A stretch of DNA of 64,000 nt from Aequorivita marisscotiae (lineage in GTDB: Bacteria; Bacteroidota; Bacteroidia; Flavobacteriales; Flavobacteriaceae), in NCBI RefSeq assembly GCF_029814825.1, contig NZ_CP122379.1, forward strand, positions 1,984,001 through 2,048,000. The letters run 5' to 3'. This document shows positions 17,361 to 24,427 of the stretch, in pieces; within the stretch, counting starts at the first letter, position 1, and each line of letters starts with the position of its first letter. The notes under the pieces were generated by a model. It did not search any database. It saw only the letters and a list, made by a program, of their open reading frames with translations, and was not told where the DNA came from. Position numbers and translations under genes: made by a program.

Positions 17361-18665
17361 ATGGCAAAATTTGAATTGAAATTGCCCAAAATGGGCGAAA
17401 GTGTTGCAGAAGCAACCTTAACCAACTGGCTAAAGGAAGTAGGAGATACTATAGAGGCAGATGAGGCAGTGCTTGAAATTGCAACCGATAAGGTAGATAG
17501 TGAAGTGCCAAGTGAGGTAGATGGGGTTTTAGTTGAAAAGCTCTTTAACGTTGATGATGTGGTACAGGTAGGCCAGACCATCGCCATAATTGAAACCGAA
17601 GGTGGCAGCGCCAAAACAGATACGCCTGCTGCAGAAACCAAGCCTTCTCCAGAAGTAGTTAACCAAGTTGAAAAACAAGTAGAAACTGCTAAAGAAACGG
17701 TAAAAGCCCCGATTGAAAATACAGGCGATCGCTTTTATTCTCCTTTGGTAAAAAATATTGCATCAGCCGAAGGGATTTCGCAGGATGAACTTGATGCAAT
17801 CTCCGGTACCGGAAAAGACGGACGGGTAACCAAAGACGATATTTTAGCATATGTAAAAAATAGATCTGCAGTAAAAACAGAGGCAGAACCGTCTAAAACT
17901 ACGGAAACGCAAAAGCAGGAGCCTGCAAAACCAAAAACTCCGGTATCTGTTAATGGTAACGATGAAGTTGTTGAAATGACTAGAATGGGCAAACTTATAG
18001 CCCATCATATGATAGAAAGTACCCAAACTTCAGCTCACGTACAATCCTTTGTAGAGTGCGATGTAACCAATGTTTGGAATTGGAGAAATAAAGTAAAAGG
18101 CGCATTTGCTAAGCGCGAGGGTGAAAACCTAACTTTTACACCTATATTCATGGAAGCAGTGGCAAAAGCCCTAAAAGACTTTCCGATGATGAATATTGCA
18201 GTAGATGGCAACAACATCATAAAGCGAAAAAATATAAACTTAGGAATGGCGGCAGCGCTTCCTGACGGAAATTTAATTGTACCTGTAATTAAAAATGCAG
18301 ATCAGTTAAATTTACTCGGTATGAGCAAAGCCGTAAACGATCTCGCTAATCGCGCTCGCGAAAATAAATTAAAGCCAGACGATATTCAAGGAGGTACCTA
18401 TACTGTTACAAATGTGGGAACTTTTGGTAGCATTATGGGCACACCAATTATAAACCAGCCGCAAGTGGGTATTTTGGCCCTGGGCACTATTAGAAAAGTG
18501 CCGGCGGTAATTGAAACCCCGGAAGGCGATTTTATTGGTATTCGATATAAAATGTTTCTATCGCACAGTTATGACCATCGCGTTGTAAATGGTGCTTTAG
18601 GCGGACAATTTGTAAAACGCGTAGCCGATTATTTAGAAGACTGGGACCTTAATAGAGAAATTTAA
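17361..18665 (+). CDS. 2-oxo acid dehydrogenase dihydrolipoamide acyltransferase (E2)
   Basis: The 434-aa core E2 subunit of a 2-oxo acid dehydrogenase complex, most like the branched-chain type. It transfers acyl groups from the lipoyl arm to CoA. Domains are one lipoyl domain (about 1-78, with lipoyl-Lys44 in ATDKVDSE), an E3/E1-binding domain (about 127-163), and the catalytic acyltransferase domain (about 205-434). The catalytic His406 is in DHRVVNG. The usual Asp of the DHRxxDG motif is Asn410 here. No E1 or E3 genes are adjacent, so it is probably assembled with subunits encoded elsewhere. A terminator follows. Confidence 0.92.
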   Translation: MAKFELKLPKMGESVAEATLTNWLKEVGDTIEADEAVLEIATDKVDSEVPSEVDGVLVEKLFNVDDVVQVGQTIAIIETEGGSAKTDTPAAETKPSPEVVNQVEKQVETAKETVKAPIENTGDRFYSPLVKNIASAEGISQDELDAISGTGKDGRVTKDDILAYVKNRSAVKTEAEPSKTTETQKQEPAKPKTPVSVNGNDEVVEMTRMGKLIAHHMIESTQTSAHVQSFVECDVTNVWNWRNKVKGAFAKREGENLTFTPIFMEAVAKALKDFPMMNIAVDGNNIIKRKNINLGMAAALPDGNLIVPVIKNADQLNLLGMSKAVNDLANRARENKLKPDDIQGGTYTVTNVGTFGSIMGTPIINQPQVGILALGTIRKVPAVIETPEGDFIGIRYKMFLSHSYDHRVVNGALGGQFVKRVADYLEDWDLNREI

Positions 18666-18687
18666 TATACTGTAAAATACTGTGTAA

Positions 18688-18716
18688 GGGGGTTTTGTTG
18701 TCAAAATCCCCTTTTT
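18688..18716 (+). terminator. Intrinsic terminator after the E2 gene
   Basis: GGGGGTTTTG and CAAAATCCCC form a 10-bp stem with one G-U pair around a 4-nt loop, followed by five T residues. Confidence 0.85.
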
Positions 18717-18778
18717 GGTTTTTATCTTTTTTCTAAGGTTTAATAAGCGGTATATTTACCTTTTTTTAAAATACAATA

Positions 18779-19552
18779 ATGGAGCTCAACTTAAAAAAAC
18801 CAATCTGCTTTTTCGATCTTGAAACTACGGGAATTAACGTAGCTTCCGATAGAATAGTAGAAATAGCCATCTTAAAAATTTACCCAAACGGAAATAAGGA
18901 AAGCCACACCTGGCGCGTAAATCCTGAAATGCCAATTCCCGCAGAATCTTCAGCAATACATGGCATTACAGATAAAATGGTGGCAAATGAACCCACATTT
19001 AAAGAGCTTGCACCAAAAGTTTATGCCCTGATTAAAGATAGCGATTTGGGCGGGTTTAATTCCAATCGTTTTGATATCCCACTGTTGGCCGAAGAACTGC
19101 TGCGCTCCGAAATAGATTTTGATATGAAAAAAGCACTATCTGTAGATGTGCAGACCATCTTTCATAAAATGGAGAAACGCACGTTAGAAGCGGCTTATAA
19201 ATACTACTGCAATAAAGATTTAACCGATGCCCATAGTGCGGCTGCCGATACCCACGCAACCTATGAAGTATTAAAGGCACAACTGGAAAAATACGACGAG
19301 CTAAAAAATGATATCGGTTTTTTGGCAGACTTTAGTTCGCATCGGAATCACGCAGACTTTGCTGGCTTTATTAGTTATAACGACGATGGCGTTGAGGTTT
19401 TTTCCTTCGGAAAATACAAGGGAAACTTGGTTACCGAAGTTTTGGAAAAAGATTCCGGATATTTTGGGTGGCTGTTAAATGCAGACTTCCCCTTGTACAC
19501 AAAACAGGTTTTAACCCGTATTAGATTGAATACCTTAAATACAAAATTTTAG
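18779..19552 (+). CDS. DnaQ-like 3'-5' exonuclease
   Basis: A 257-aa DEDDh-type exonuclease resembling the epsilon proofreading subunit of DNA polymerase III. The Exo motifs are visible: Asp13 and Glu15 in FFDLETTG, HGITDKM and GFNSNRFDIPLL for Exo II, and HSAAADTHATYEV for Exo III. A C-terminal part (about 195-257) contains a FGKYKG element seen in related Bacteroidota exonucleases. A -7-like TATATTTA is at 18751-18758. It leads an operon of four genes separated by 7, 1 and 1 bp (exonuclease, FAH-family, Hpt, cinA). Whether it acts in replication or in repair is unknown. Confidence 0.9.
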   Translation: MELNLKKPICFFDLETTGINVASDRIVEIAILKIYPNGNKESHTWRVNPEMPIPAESSAIHGITDKMVANEPTFKELAPKVYALIKDSDLGGFNSNRFDIPLLAEELLRSEIDFDMKKALSVDVQTIFHKMEKRTLEAAYKYYCNKDLTDAHSAAADTHATYEVLKAQLEKYDELKNDIGFLADFSSHRNHADFAGFISYNDDGVEVFSFGKYKGNLVTEVLEKDSGYFGWLLNADFPLYTKQVLTRIRLNTLNTKF

Positions 19553-19559
19553 CAGCTAT

Positions 19560-20171
19560 ATGAAAATAATCTGCATTGGTCGCAATTACGCCGATCATAT
19601 AAAAGAGCTCGATAACGCCAAACCCACCGAGCCAATTATCTTTTTAAAACCCGATACGGCAATATTATTAAAGAAGCAGCCGTTCTTTATTCCAGATTTT
19701 TCAGACAACGTGCAGCACGAAGTAGAATTGCTAGTGCGAATCAATAAAATTGGAAAACATATCGATAAAAAATTCGCGCATAAATACTATGACGAAATTG
19801 GATTGGGTATAGATTTTACAGCCAGAGACTTACAGCTTCAATTAAAGGAAAAAGGTCTGCCGTGGGAAAAAGCCAAAGCATTTGACGGCGCTGCGGTTAT
19901 TGGAAATTTTATAAAAAAAGAAAAATTTAACGACCTGAATAACATTGATTTTAGCCTGGAACGCAACGGAATAACGGTTCAAAAGGGCAATTCTATGTTA
20001 ATGATGTGGAAAATTGATGCGTTAATCGAATATATTTCGAAATATTTTACCTTAAAAATTGGAGACGTTATCTTTACAGGAACTCCCGCTGGAGTAGGTA
20101 AGGTTGAAGCAAACGATGTATTGACGGGATATATAAGTGAAACAGAAATGTTTTCAATAAAAGTAAAATAG
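19560..20171 (+). CDS. Fumarylacetoacetate hydrolase (FAH) family protein
   Basis: A 203-aa protein with the FAH catalytic fold alone, as in the acylpyruvase/FAHD1-type enzymes. It starts with KIICIGRNYADHIKEL, has the metal-binding acidic pair in QHEVELLVRI, and the conserved DFTARDLQ and FTGTPAGVG motifs. Family members hydrolyse or decarboxylate 2,4-diketo acids or oxaloacetate with Mg2+. The exact substrate is not readable from the sequence. It is in an operon with the exonuclease upstream and the Hpt gene 1 bp downstream. Confidence 0.88.
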   Translation: MKIICIGRNYADHIKELDNAKPTEPIIFLKPDTAILLKKQPFFIPDFSDNVQHEVELLVRINKIGKHIDKKFAHKYYDEIGLGIDFTARDLQLQLKEKGLPWEKAKAFDGAAVIGNFIKKEKFNDLNNIDFSLERNGITVQKGNSMLMMWKIDALIEYISKYFTLKIGDVIFTGTPAGVGKVEANDVLTGYISETEMFSIKVK

Positions 20172-20172
20172 T

Positions 20173-20514
20173 ATGACAAAATATTATGAAAGAGAGAATC
20201 TAAACGAAATCGCCGATGGCGATCCAGATTTTTTACAGGTATTGGCACAGACATTTTTAGATGAAATCCCACCGGATTTATATTCTATGAAAGAAGCCAT
20301 CGAAAATGAAAATAGGGATTTAGCCTATCAATTTGCACACAAAATGAAGCCGAATATTGAGATGTTCGGCATAGATGCGCTTAAGGATATTACAAGCATT
20401 GAAGCTTGGTCTAAAACATCTAAAAATAAAGCCAGTGTAATTCCGCATTTAGAAAACGTGCTAACTACATTAGATAATGTTTTTGAGGAGTTGAAGAAAG
20501 ACTTCGATTTATAA
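20173..20514 (+). CDS. Stand-alone histidine phosphotransfer (Hpt) domain protein
   Basis: A 113-aa four-helix Hpt-domain protein, expected to relay phosphoryl groups between a hybrid histidine kinase and a response regulator. The phospho-accepting site is His56 in AHKMKPNIEMFG, matching the family HxxKxxxxxxG pattern. The start ATG is 1 bp after the FAH stop, and cinA follows after 1 bp. No kinase or regulator is encoded nearby, so it is an orphan relay component in a housekeeping operon. Its partner must be elsewhere. Confidence 0.85.
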   Translation: MTKYYERENLNEIADGDPDFLQVLAQTFLDEIPPDLYSMKEAIENENRDLAYQFAHKMKPNIEMFGIDALKDITSIEAWSKTSKNKASVIPHLENVLTTLDNVFEELKKDFDL

Positions 20515-20515
20515 C

Positions 20516-21763
20516 ATGCTTGCAGAAATTATTACCATAGGCGATGAAATTCTCATCGGTCAAATTATTGATACCAATTCGGCCTATATTTCAAAAGAGC
20601 TGAATAAAATAGGGGTAAAGGTCTATCAAATTACTTCGGTTCAAGACGACCGTCACCATATTCTACAGGCTTTTGAGGACGCCAAAAAACACGCCGATCT
20701 CGTAATAATTACGGGCGGTTTAGGCCCCACCAAAGACGATATTACCAAACAAACTTTCTGCGATTTTTTTAATGATGTTTTAGTCGAAGATAAACGCGTT
20801 ATTGAAAACGTGGCACAACTTTTCAAGAAATATCAGCTCAACAAACCCTTGCCGGCCAATTTTCAACAAGCAATGGTTCCGTCTAAAGCTACCATTTTAA
20901 TGAATGCGTTTGGTACGGCACCCGGAATGTGGATGGAGAAAGACGATGTGGTTTTTGTTTCCTTGCCCGGAGTGCCCTACGAAATGAAACACCTAATGCA
21001 GCAAGAGGTTTTGCCACGTATTATTAAGCGTTTTAACAGGCCACATATTTACCACAAAACCCTTTTAACCTATGGTTTGGGCGAAAGTGCCATTGCAGAG
21101 CGCATCGCCGCGTGGGAAAACAATCTGCCCGAAACAATTAAGCTCGCCTATCTGCCCTCCTTAGGGAAAGTGCGATTGCGACTTTCTTCTACAGGAAACG
21201 ATGAAGTTGCGCTAAAGGAAACCGTAGATTCCCAAATGGAGGTTTTAAGCCAAATGCTTTCAGATATTGCCGTGGGGTTTGAGAATGAAACTTCCATGGT
21301 AGAATTAATCGGAAAAATTTTAACTGAAAAAGGAATGAGTTACAGTGTTGCCGAAAGTTGTACTGGAGGTAGAATTGCTTCTGAAATAATTCAGTCTGCC
21401 GGAGCATCCAATGCATTTATGGGCGGCATAATTCCTTATGATACTAATTTAAAAACCAAGATTCTGGGGGTTCCGAAAAACATAATTGAAACGTATAATG
21501 TGGTTAGTATCCCAGTGGCCGAAGAAATGGCAAAGCGATGTTGTGTGCTTTTTGAATCGGATTACGCAATTGCAACTACAGGAATTGCGGGCCCAACCAA
21601 AGGCGATGGTAATGATGAAGTAGGCACGGTATGTATTGCTATTGCTGCGCCTAGCGGAATTACCTCAGAAAAATTCAGTTTTGGGCAGGACCGTTTTCGC
21701 GTTATAGAAAAGACCACCAATAAAGCTTTGGAGATGCTCCTAAAAGAAATTTTAAAAAACTAA
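20516..21763 (+). CDS. cinA: CinA-family nicotinamide-nucleotide amidohydrolase / ADP-ribose pyrophosphatase-like protein
   Basis: A 415-aa CinA protein with both domains. The N-terminal MoaB/MogA-like (COG1058) domain (about 1-170) starts AEIITIGDEILIGQI and has ITGGLGPTKDDIT. The C-terminal CinA/PncC domain (about 255-415) has VAESCTGGRI and ATTGIAGPTKGD. CinA proteins of this form salvage NAD by-products and were first named competence/damage-inducible. It is the last gene of the exonuclease-FAH-Hpt-cinA operon. Confidence 0.93.
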   Translation: MLAEIITIGDEILIGQIIDTNSAYISKELNKIGVKVYQITSVQDDRHHILQAFEDAKKHADLVIITGGLGPTKDDITKQTFCDFFNDVLVEDKRVIENVAQLFKKYQLNKPLPANFQQAMVPSKATILMNAFGTAPGMWMEKDDVVFVSLPGVPYEMKHLMQQEVLPRIIKRFNRPHIYHKTLLTYGLGESAIAERIAAWENNLPETIKLAYLPSLGKVRLRLSSTGNDEVALKETVDSQMEVLSQMLSDIAVGFENETSMVELIGKILTEKGMSYSVAESCTGGRIASEIIQSAGASNAFMGGIIPYDTNLKTKILGVPKNIIETYNVVSIPVAEEMAKRCCVLFESDYAIATTGIAGPTKGDGNDEVGTVCIAIAAPSGITSEKFSFGQDRFRVIEKTTNKALEMLLKEILKN

Positions 21764-21773
21764 ATTTCTTTTG

Positions 21774-21804
21774 TTGTACATCCCAAAAGAATTACTTAAA
21801 TTTG
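21774..21804 (+). promoter_or_regulatory. Promoter of the rpmB-rpmG-bL38 operon
   Basis: TTG (21774-21776) and TAAATTTG (21797-21804) are separated by 20 bp. This fits the Bacteroidota -33/-7 promoter arrangement very well. Transcription would begin about 30 bp before the rpmB start. Confidence 0.7.
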
Positions 21805-21840
21805 CACCCTGTTTTAAAAATAACTTAAAAAGGTTAAGGA

Positions 21841-22080
21841 ATGTCAAGAGTTTGTGAACTTACCGGAAAGAAAGCGATGGTTGGAAATAACGTGTCGCAC
21901 GCAATGAATAAAACCAAACGTAAGTTTGATGTAAACTTGCTAAAAAAGCGCTTTTATATCCCAGAGGAGGACAAGTGGGTTACCCTTCGTGTTTCGGCTT
22001 CTGCTATAAAAGACATCAATAAAAAAGGTATTTCTGCGGTTATGAAAGAAGCTCGCGAAAAAGGCTTTTTAACAAAATAA
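21841..22080 (+). CDS. rpmB: 50S ribosomal protein bL28
   Basis: A 79-aa large-subunit protein. It starts MSRVCELTGKKAMVGNNVSHA, which is diagnostic for bL28, and ends KEAREKGFLTK. It is first in the rpmB-rpmG-DUF4295 operon and is preceded by a good promoter. The leader is AT-rich without a Shine-Dalgarno sequence, as usual in this phylum. Confidence 0.97.
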   Translation: MSRVCELTGKKAMVGNNVSHAMNKTKRKFDVNLLKKRFYIPEEDKWVTLRVSASAIKDINKKGISAVMKEAREKGFLTK

Positions 22081-22107
22081 TTGCAATAATCAATAAAGTC
22101 TGTTACA

Positions 22108-22290
22108 ATGGCTAAAAAAGGAAATAGAGTACAAGTAATTTTGGAGTGCACTGAGCACAAGGAATCTGGACAACCAGGAACTTCTCGTTACATCACGACC
22201 AAAAACAAAAAGAATACACCGGACAGAATGGAGTTGAAGAAATTCAACCCTATTTTAAAGAAAATGACGGTTCATAAAGAGATTAAATAA
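22108..22290 (+). CDS. rpmG: 50S ribosomal protein bL33
   Basis: A 60-aa large-subunit protein with typical [18 protein letters not shown] and [26 protein letters not shown] sequence. The Cys4 zinc ribbon is absent (only one Cys, in LECTEH), so this is the zinc-independent (C-) form. It lies 27 bp after rpmB and 8 bp before the DUF4295 gene. Confidence 0.97.
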   Translation: MAKKGNRVQVILECTEHKESGQPGTSRYITTKNKKNTPDRMELKKFNPILKKMTVHKEIK

Positions 22291-22298
22291 TATAAGTC

Positions 22299-22451
22299 AT
22301 GGCAAAGAAATCAGTAGCATCGTTACAAACAGGATCAAAGCGTTTAACCAAAGCAATTAAAATGGTTAAGTCGCCAAAATCGGGGGCATATACATTTACT
22401 GAAGCTATTATGGCTCCAGAATTGGTAAACGACTGGTTGAACAAAAAGTAA
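22299..22451 (+). CDS. DUF4295 family small ribosomal protein (probable bL38)
   Basis: A 50-aa basic protein, MAKKSVASLQTGSKRLTKAI through ELVNDWLNKK. It lies 8 bp after rpmG and before the operon terminator. This DUF4295 family is restricted to Bacteroidota and is always linked to rpmB-rpmG. I recall that the cryo-EM structure of a Flavobacterium johnsoniae ribosome reported a new large-subunit protein named bL38, and this gene is probably that protein; I cannot verify the match here. Composition (10 Lys, 1 Arg) suits an rRNA-binding protein. Confidence 0.85.
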   Translation: MAKKSVASLQTGSKRLTKAIKMVKSPKSGAYTFTEAIMAPELVNDWLNKK

Positions 22452-22470
22452 CCAGTTTAAAATATTGAAG

Positions 22471-22503
22471 AAAAGCCACTTTTTTGCGAAGGTGGCTTTT
22501 CGT
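22471..22503 (+). terminator. Intrinsic terminator of the rpmB operon
   Basis: AAAAGCCAC (22471-22479) pairs with GTGGCTTTT (22492-22500) around a 12-nt loop. T residues follow after CG. It separates the ribosomal operon from ftsY. Confidence 0.75.
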
Positions 22504-22594
22504 ATTTTTACCATCTCAAAAAAATAACTTTGTCAAAAGCTTAAAACTTTTTTCAAAGTTGACGAACCGACAACAGTTAACCGATAACCGAACC

Positions 22595-23548
22595 ATGAGT
22601 CTATTCAAAAAAATATTTTCGAAAGAGAAAAAAGAAACGCTCGATAAAGGACTTGAAAAAACAAAGACTTCCTTTTTTGATAAACTGAGCAAAGCAGTTG
22701 CCGGAAAAAGCAAGGTTGATGACGATGTTTTAGACAACCTTGAAGAAGTTCTTGTGTCTAGTGATGTGGGCGTAAATACAACACTTAAGATAATTGATAG
22801 AATTGAAGCGCGCGTAGCCCAAGATAAATACTTGGGAACAGATGAGCTCAATAAGATTTTGCGCGAGGAGATTGCAGGTCTTCTAAGCGAAATAGATTCC
22901 GGAAACGCTACAGATTTTGAAATTCCAGCAAATAAAAAACCATATGTTATTATGGTAGTTGGTGTAAATGGGGTAGGGAAAACAACCACTATTGGCAAAC
23001 TGGCATATCAATTTAAAAAAGCTGGAAAGAAAGTGGTATTGGGTGCAGCAGATACCTTTCGCGCCGCCGCCATTGACCAATTACAAATTTGGGCCGATAG
23101 AACCGATGTCGAAATTGTAAAACAAAGTATGGGCAGTGATCCTGCAAGCGTAGCTTTTGATACCCTCCAAAGTGCGGTAACCCAAAATGCCGACGTGGTG
23201 ATTATAGATACTGCCGGACGTCTTCACAACAAGGTTAATCTAATGAACGAGCTTACAAAGGTAAAACGGGTAATGCAAAAAGTAGTTCCGGATGCACCGC
23301 ACGATGTGTTGTTGGTCTTGGATGGTTCTACAGGTCAAAACGCGTTTGAACAAGCAAAACAATTTACTGCTGCCACCGAAGTAACTTCCCTTGCCGTTAC
23401 AAAACTTGACGGTACAGCCAAAGGCGGTGTAGTAATAGGAATTAGCGATCAATTTAAAATTCCTGTAAAATATATTGGCGTAGGTGAAGGCATGGAAGAT
23501 CTGCAGGTTTTTAATAAATTTGAATTTGTAGATTCATTCTTTAAGTAG
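22595..23548 (+). CDS. ftsY: Signal recognition particle receptor FtsY
   Basis: The 317-aa SRP receptor GTPase, which docks ribosome-SRP complexes at the inner membrane. I start it at ATG 22595 (MSLFKKIFSKEKKETL), the usual short amphipathic N-terminus in this phylum. An in-frame TTG at 22484 lies inside the preceding terminator and is rejected. The N domain is about 20-100. The G domain has the P-loop GVNGVGKTT at 123-131, DTFRAAA, DTAGR, TKLDGTAKGG and a C-terminal GVGEGMEDLQVF. A small membrane-protein gene follows without a gap (TAG then ATG). Confidence 0.96.
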   Translation: MSLFKKIFSKEKKETLDKGLEKTKTSFFDKLSKAVAGKSKVDDDVLDNLEEVLVSSDVGVNTTLKIIDRIEARVAQDKYLGTDELNKILREEIAGLLSEIDSGNATDFEIPANKKPYVIMVVGVNGVGKTTTIGKLAYQFKKAGKKVVLGAADTFRAAAIDQLQIWADRTDVEIVKQSMGSDPASVAFDTLQSAVTQNADVVIIDTAGRLHNKVNLMNELTKVKRVMQKVVPDAPHDVLLVLDGSTGQNAFEQAKQFTAATEVTSLAVTKLDGTAKGGVVIGISDQFKIPVKYIGVGEGMEDLQVFNKFEFVDSFFK

Positions 23549-23902
23549 ATGGAAGAAAAGGCAAATAATAAACCCAGCAAAATTTATCAGTATATTTTGC
23601 TCGCCTTGGTTGGCTATATCGGAATTCTTACCGGGTATCATACATTCAAAATTATTCAGTATTTTTTTAAATCGGTGCCAAATCCGTTAATGCCTTTAGA
23701 TTTATATAAATACATAGCTTTTCCGTATTTATCTTTTATTCCTTTTCTTTTGGGATTGCTGATTTTAGGTCTCTATTTTGCAAGAAGGAAATATTTCAAA
23801 AAAAAACACGTAATTCTGTACGTAATACTAATTCTTGTTTTCCATCTTTCACAAACCAGCCTGCTCGAATTGTTTGACGGTTTTAATCCGTACGGTGGAT
23901 AA
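23549..23902 (+). CDS. Small membrane protein of unknown function
   Basis: A 117-aa protein I do not recognise. Three hydrophobic segments are visible, at about residues 16-38, 55-77 and 85-103, separated by a Lys-rich loop (RRKYFKKKH). It starts immediately after the ftsY stop, so it is cotranscribed and translationally coupled. Its 3' end is part of a 276-bp tandem duplication: the last 12 codons, NLFDG-type sequence with stop, recur at 24142-24180. The reading frame itself is intact. Confidence 0.7.
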   Translation: MEEKANNKPSKIYQYILLALVGYIGILTGYHTFKIIQYFFKSVPNPLMPLDLYKYIAFPYLSFIPFLLGLLILGLYFARRKYFKKKHVILYVILILVFHLSQTSLLELFDGFNPYGG

Positions 23903-24141
23903 AATAGTTTAAATCGAAACATAAAAAAAACCTACAAGGTTTTGGAAACCTTGCAGGTTATTTGACTTTATTCTTTATACGAAAACGTGGCTTATTTAGT
24001 CCTACGTCTTTCAGCGCAGCAGTCTTACGTCTTTTTGAAAGCGTTTCCTCCGTGACTAAAACAAAACCACGAATCCACAAATATTTTTTAAGTATCATTC
24101 GTGAATTCGTGGCTAAAATTAAACGCTACAGTCTTTTTACC
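23866..24141. repeat. Tandem repeat unit 1 (276 bp), hairpin-rich
   Basis: First copy of a direct tandem repeat that begins inside the 3' end of the upstream membrane-protein gene. It contains two palindromes. One is a hairpin at 23931-23957 (CAAGG-type arms CCTACAAGG and CCTTGCAGG). The other is CCACGAATCCAC at 24067-24078 paired with GTGAATTCGTGG at 24101-24112. Such palindromic elements are typical of extragenic repeats in Flavobacteriia. The first hairpin is followed by T-rich DNA and may terminate ftsY transcripts. Confidence 0.9.
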
Positions 24142-24418
24142 CGAATTGTTTGACGGTCTTAATCCGTACGATGGATAAAATAGTTTAAATCGAAACATAA
24201 AAAAAACCTACAAGGTTTTGGAAACCTTGCAGGATATTTGACTTTATTCTTTATACGAAAACGTGGCTTTTTTAGTCTTAAGTCCTACGTCTTTCAGCGC
24301 AGCAGTCTTGCGTCTTTTTGAAAACGTTTCCTCGGTGACTAAAACAAAACCACGAATTCACAAATATTTATTGAGTATCATTCGTGAATTCGTGGCTAAA
24401 ATTAGAGGCTAAAGTTCT
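24142..24418. repeat. Tandem repeat unit 2, diverged copy
   Basis: Second copy of the unit at 23866-24141, with about 90 percent identity by eye. It includes a second copy of the last 12 codons of the upstream gene (with a few substitutions), the hairpin at 24207-24233, and the CCACGAATTCAC/GTGAATTCGTGG palindrome at 24350-24361 and 24384-24395. It carries a 7-bp insertion relative to unit 1, near 24270-24290. It ends just before the stop of the convergent S9 peptidase gene. No gene lies in it. Confidence 0.9.
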
Positions 24419-24427
24419 AGCTTCTTT

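Noticed and set aside
22484..22594. Upstream start (TTG) for ftsY
   Set aside because: It begins inside the rpmB operon terminator and adds residues not seen in FtsY.
23866..24418. CRISPR-like array
   Set aside because: Only two long units with internal palindromes; no short regular repeats or spacers.
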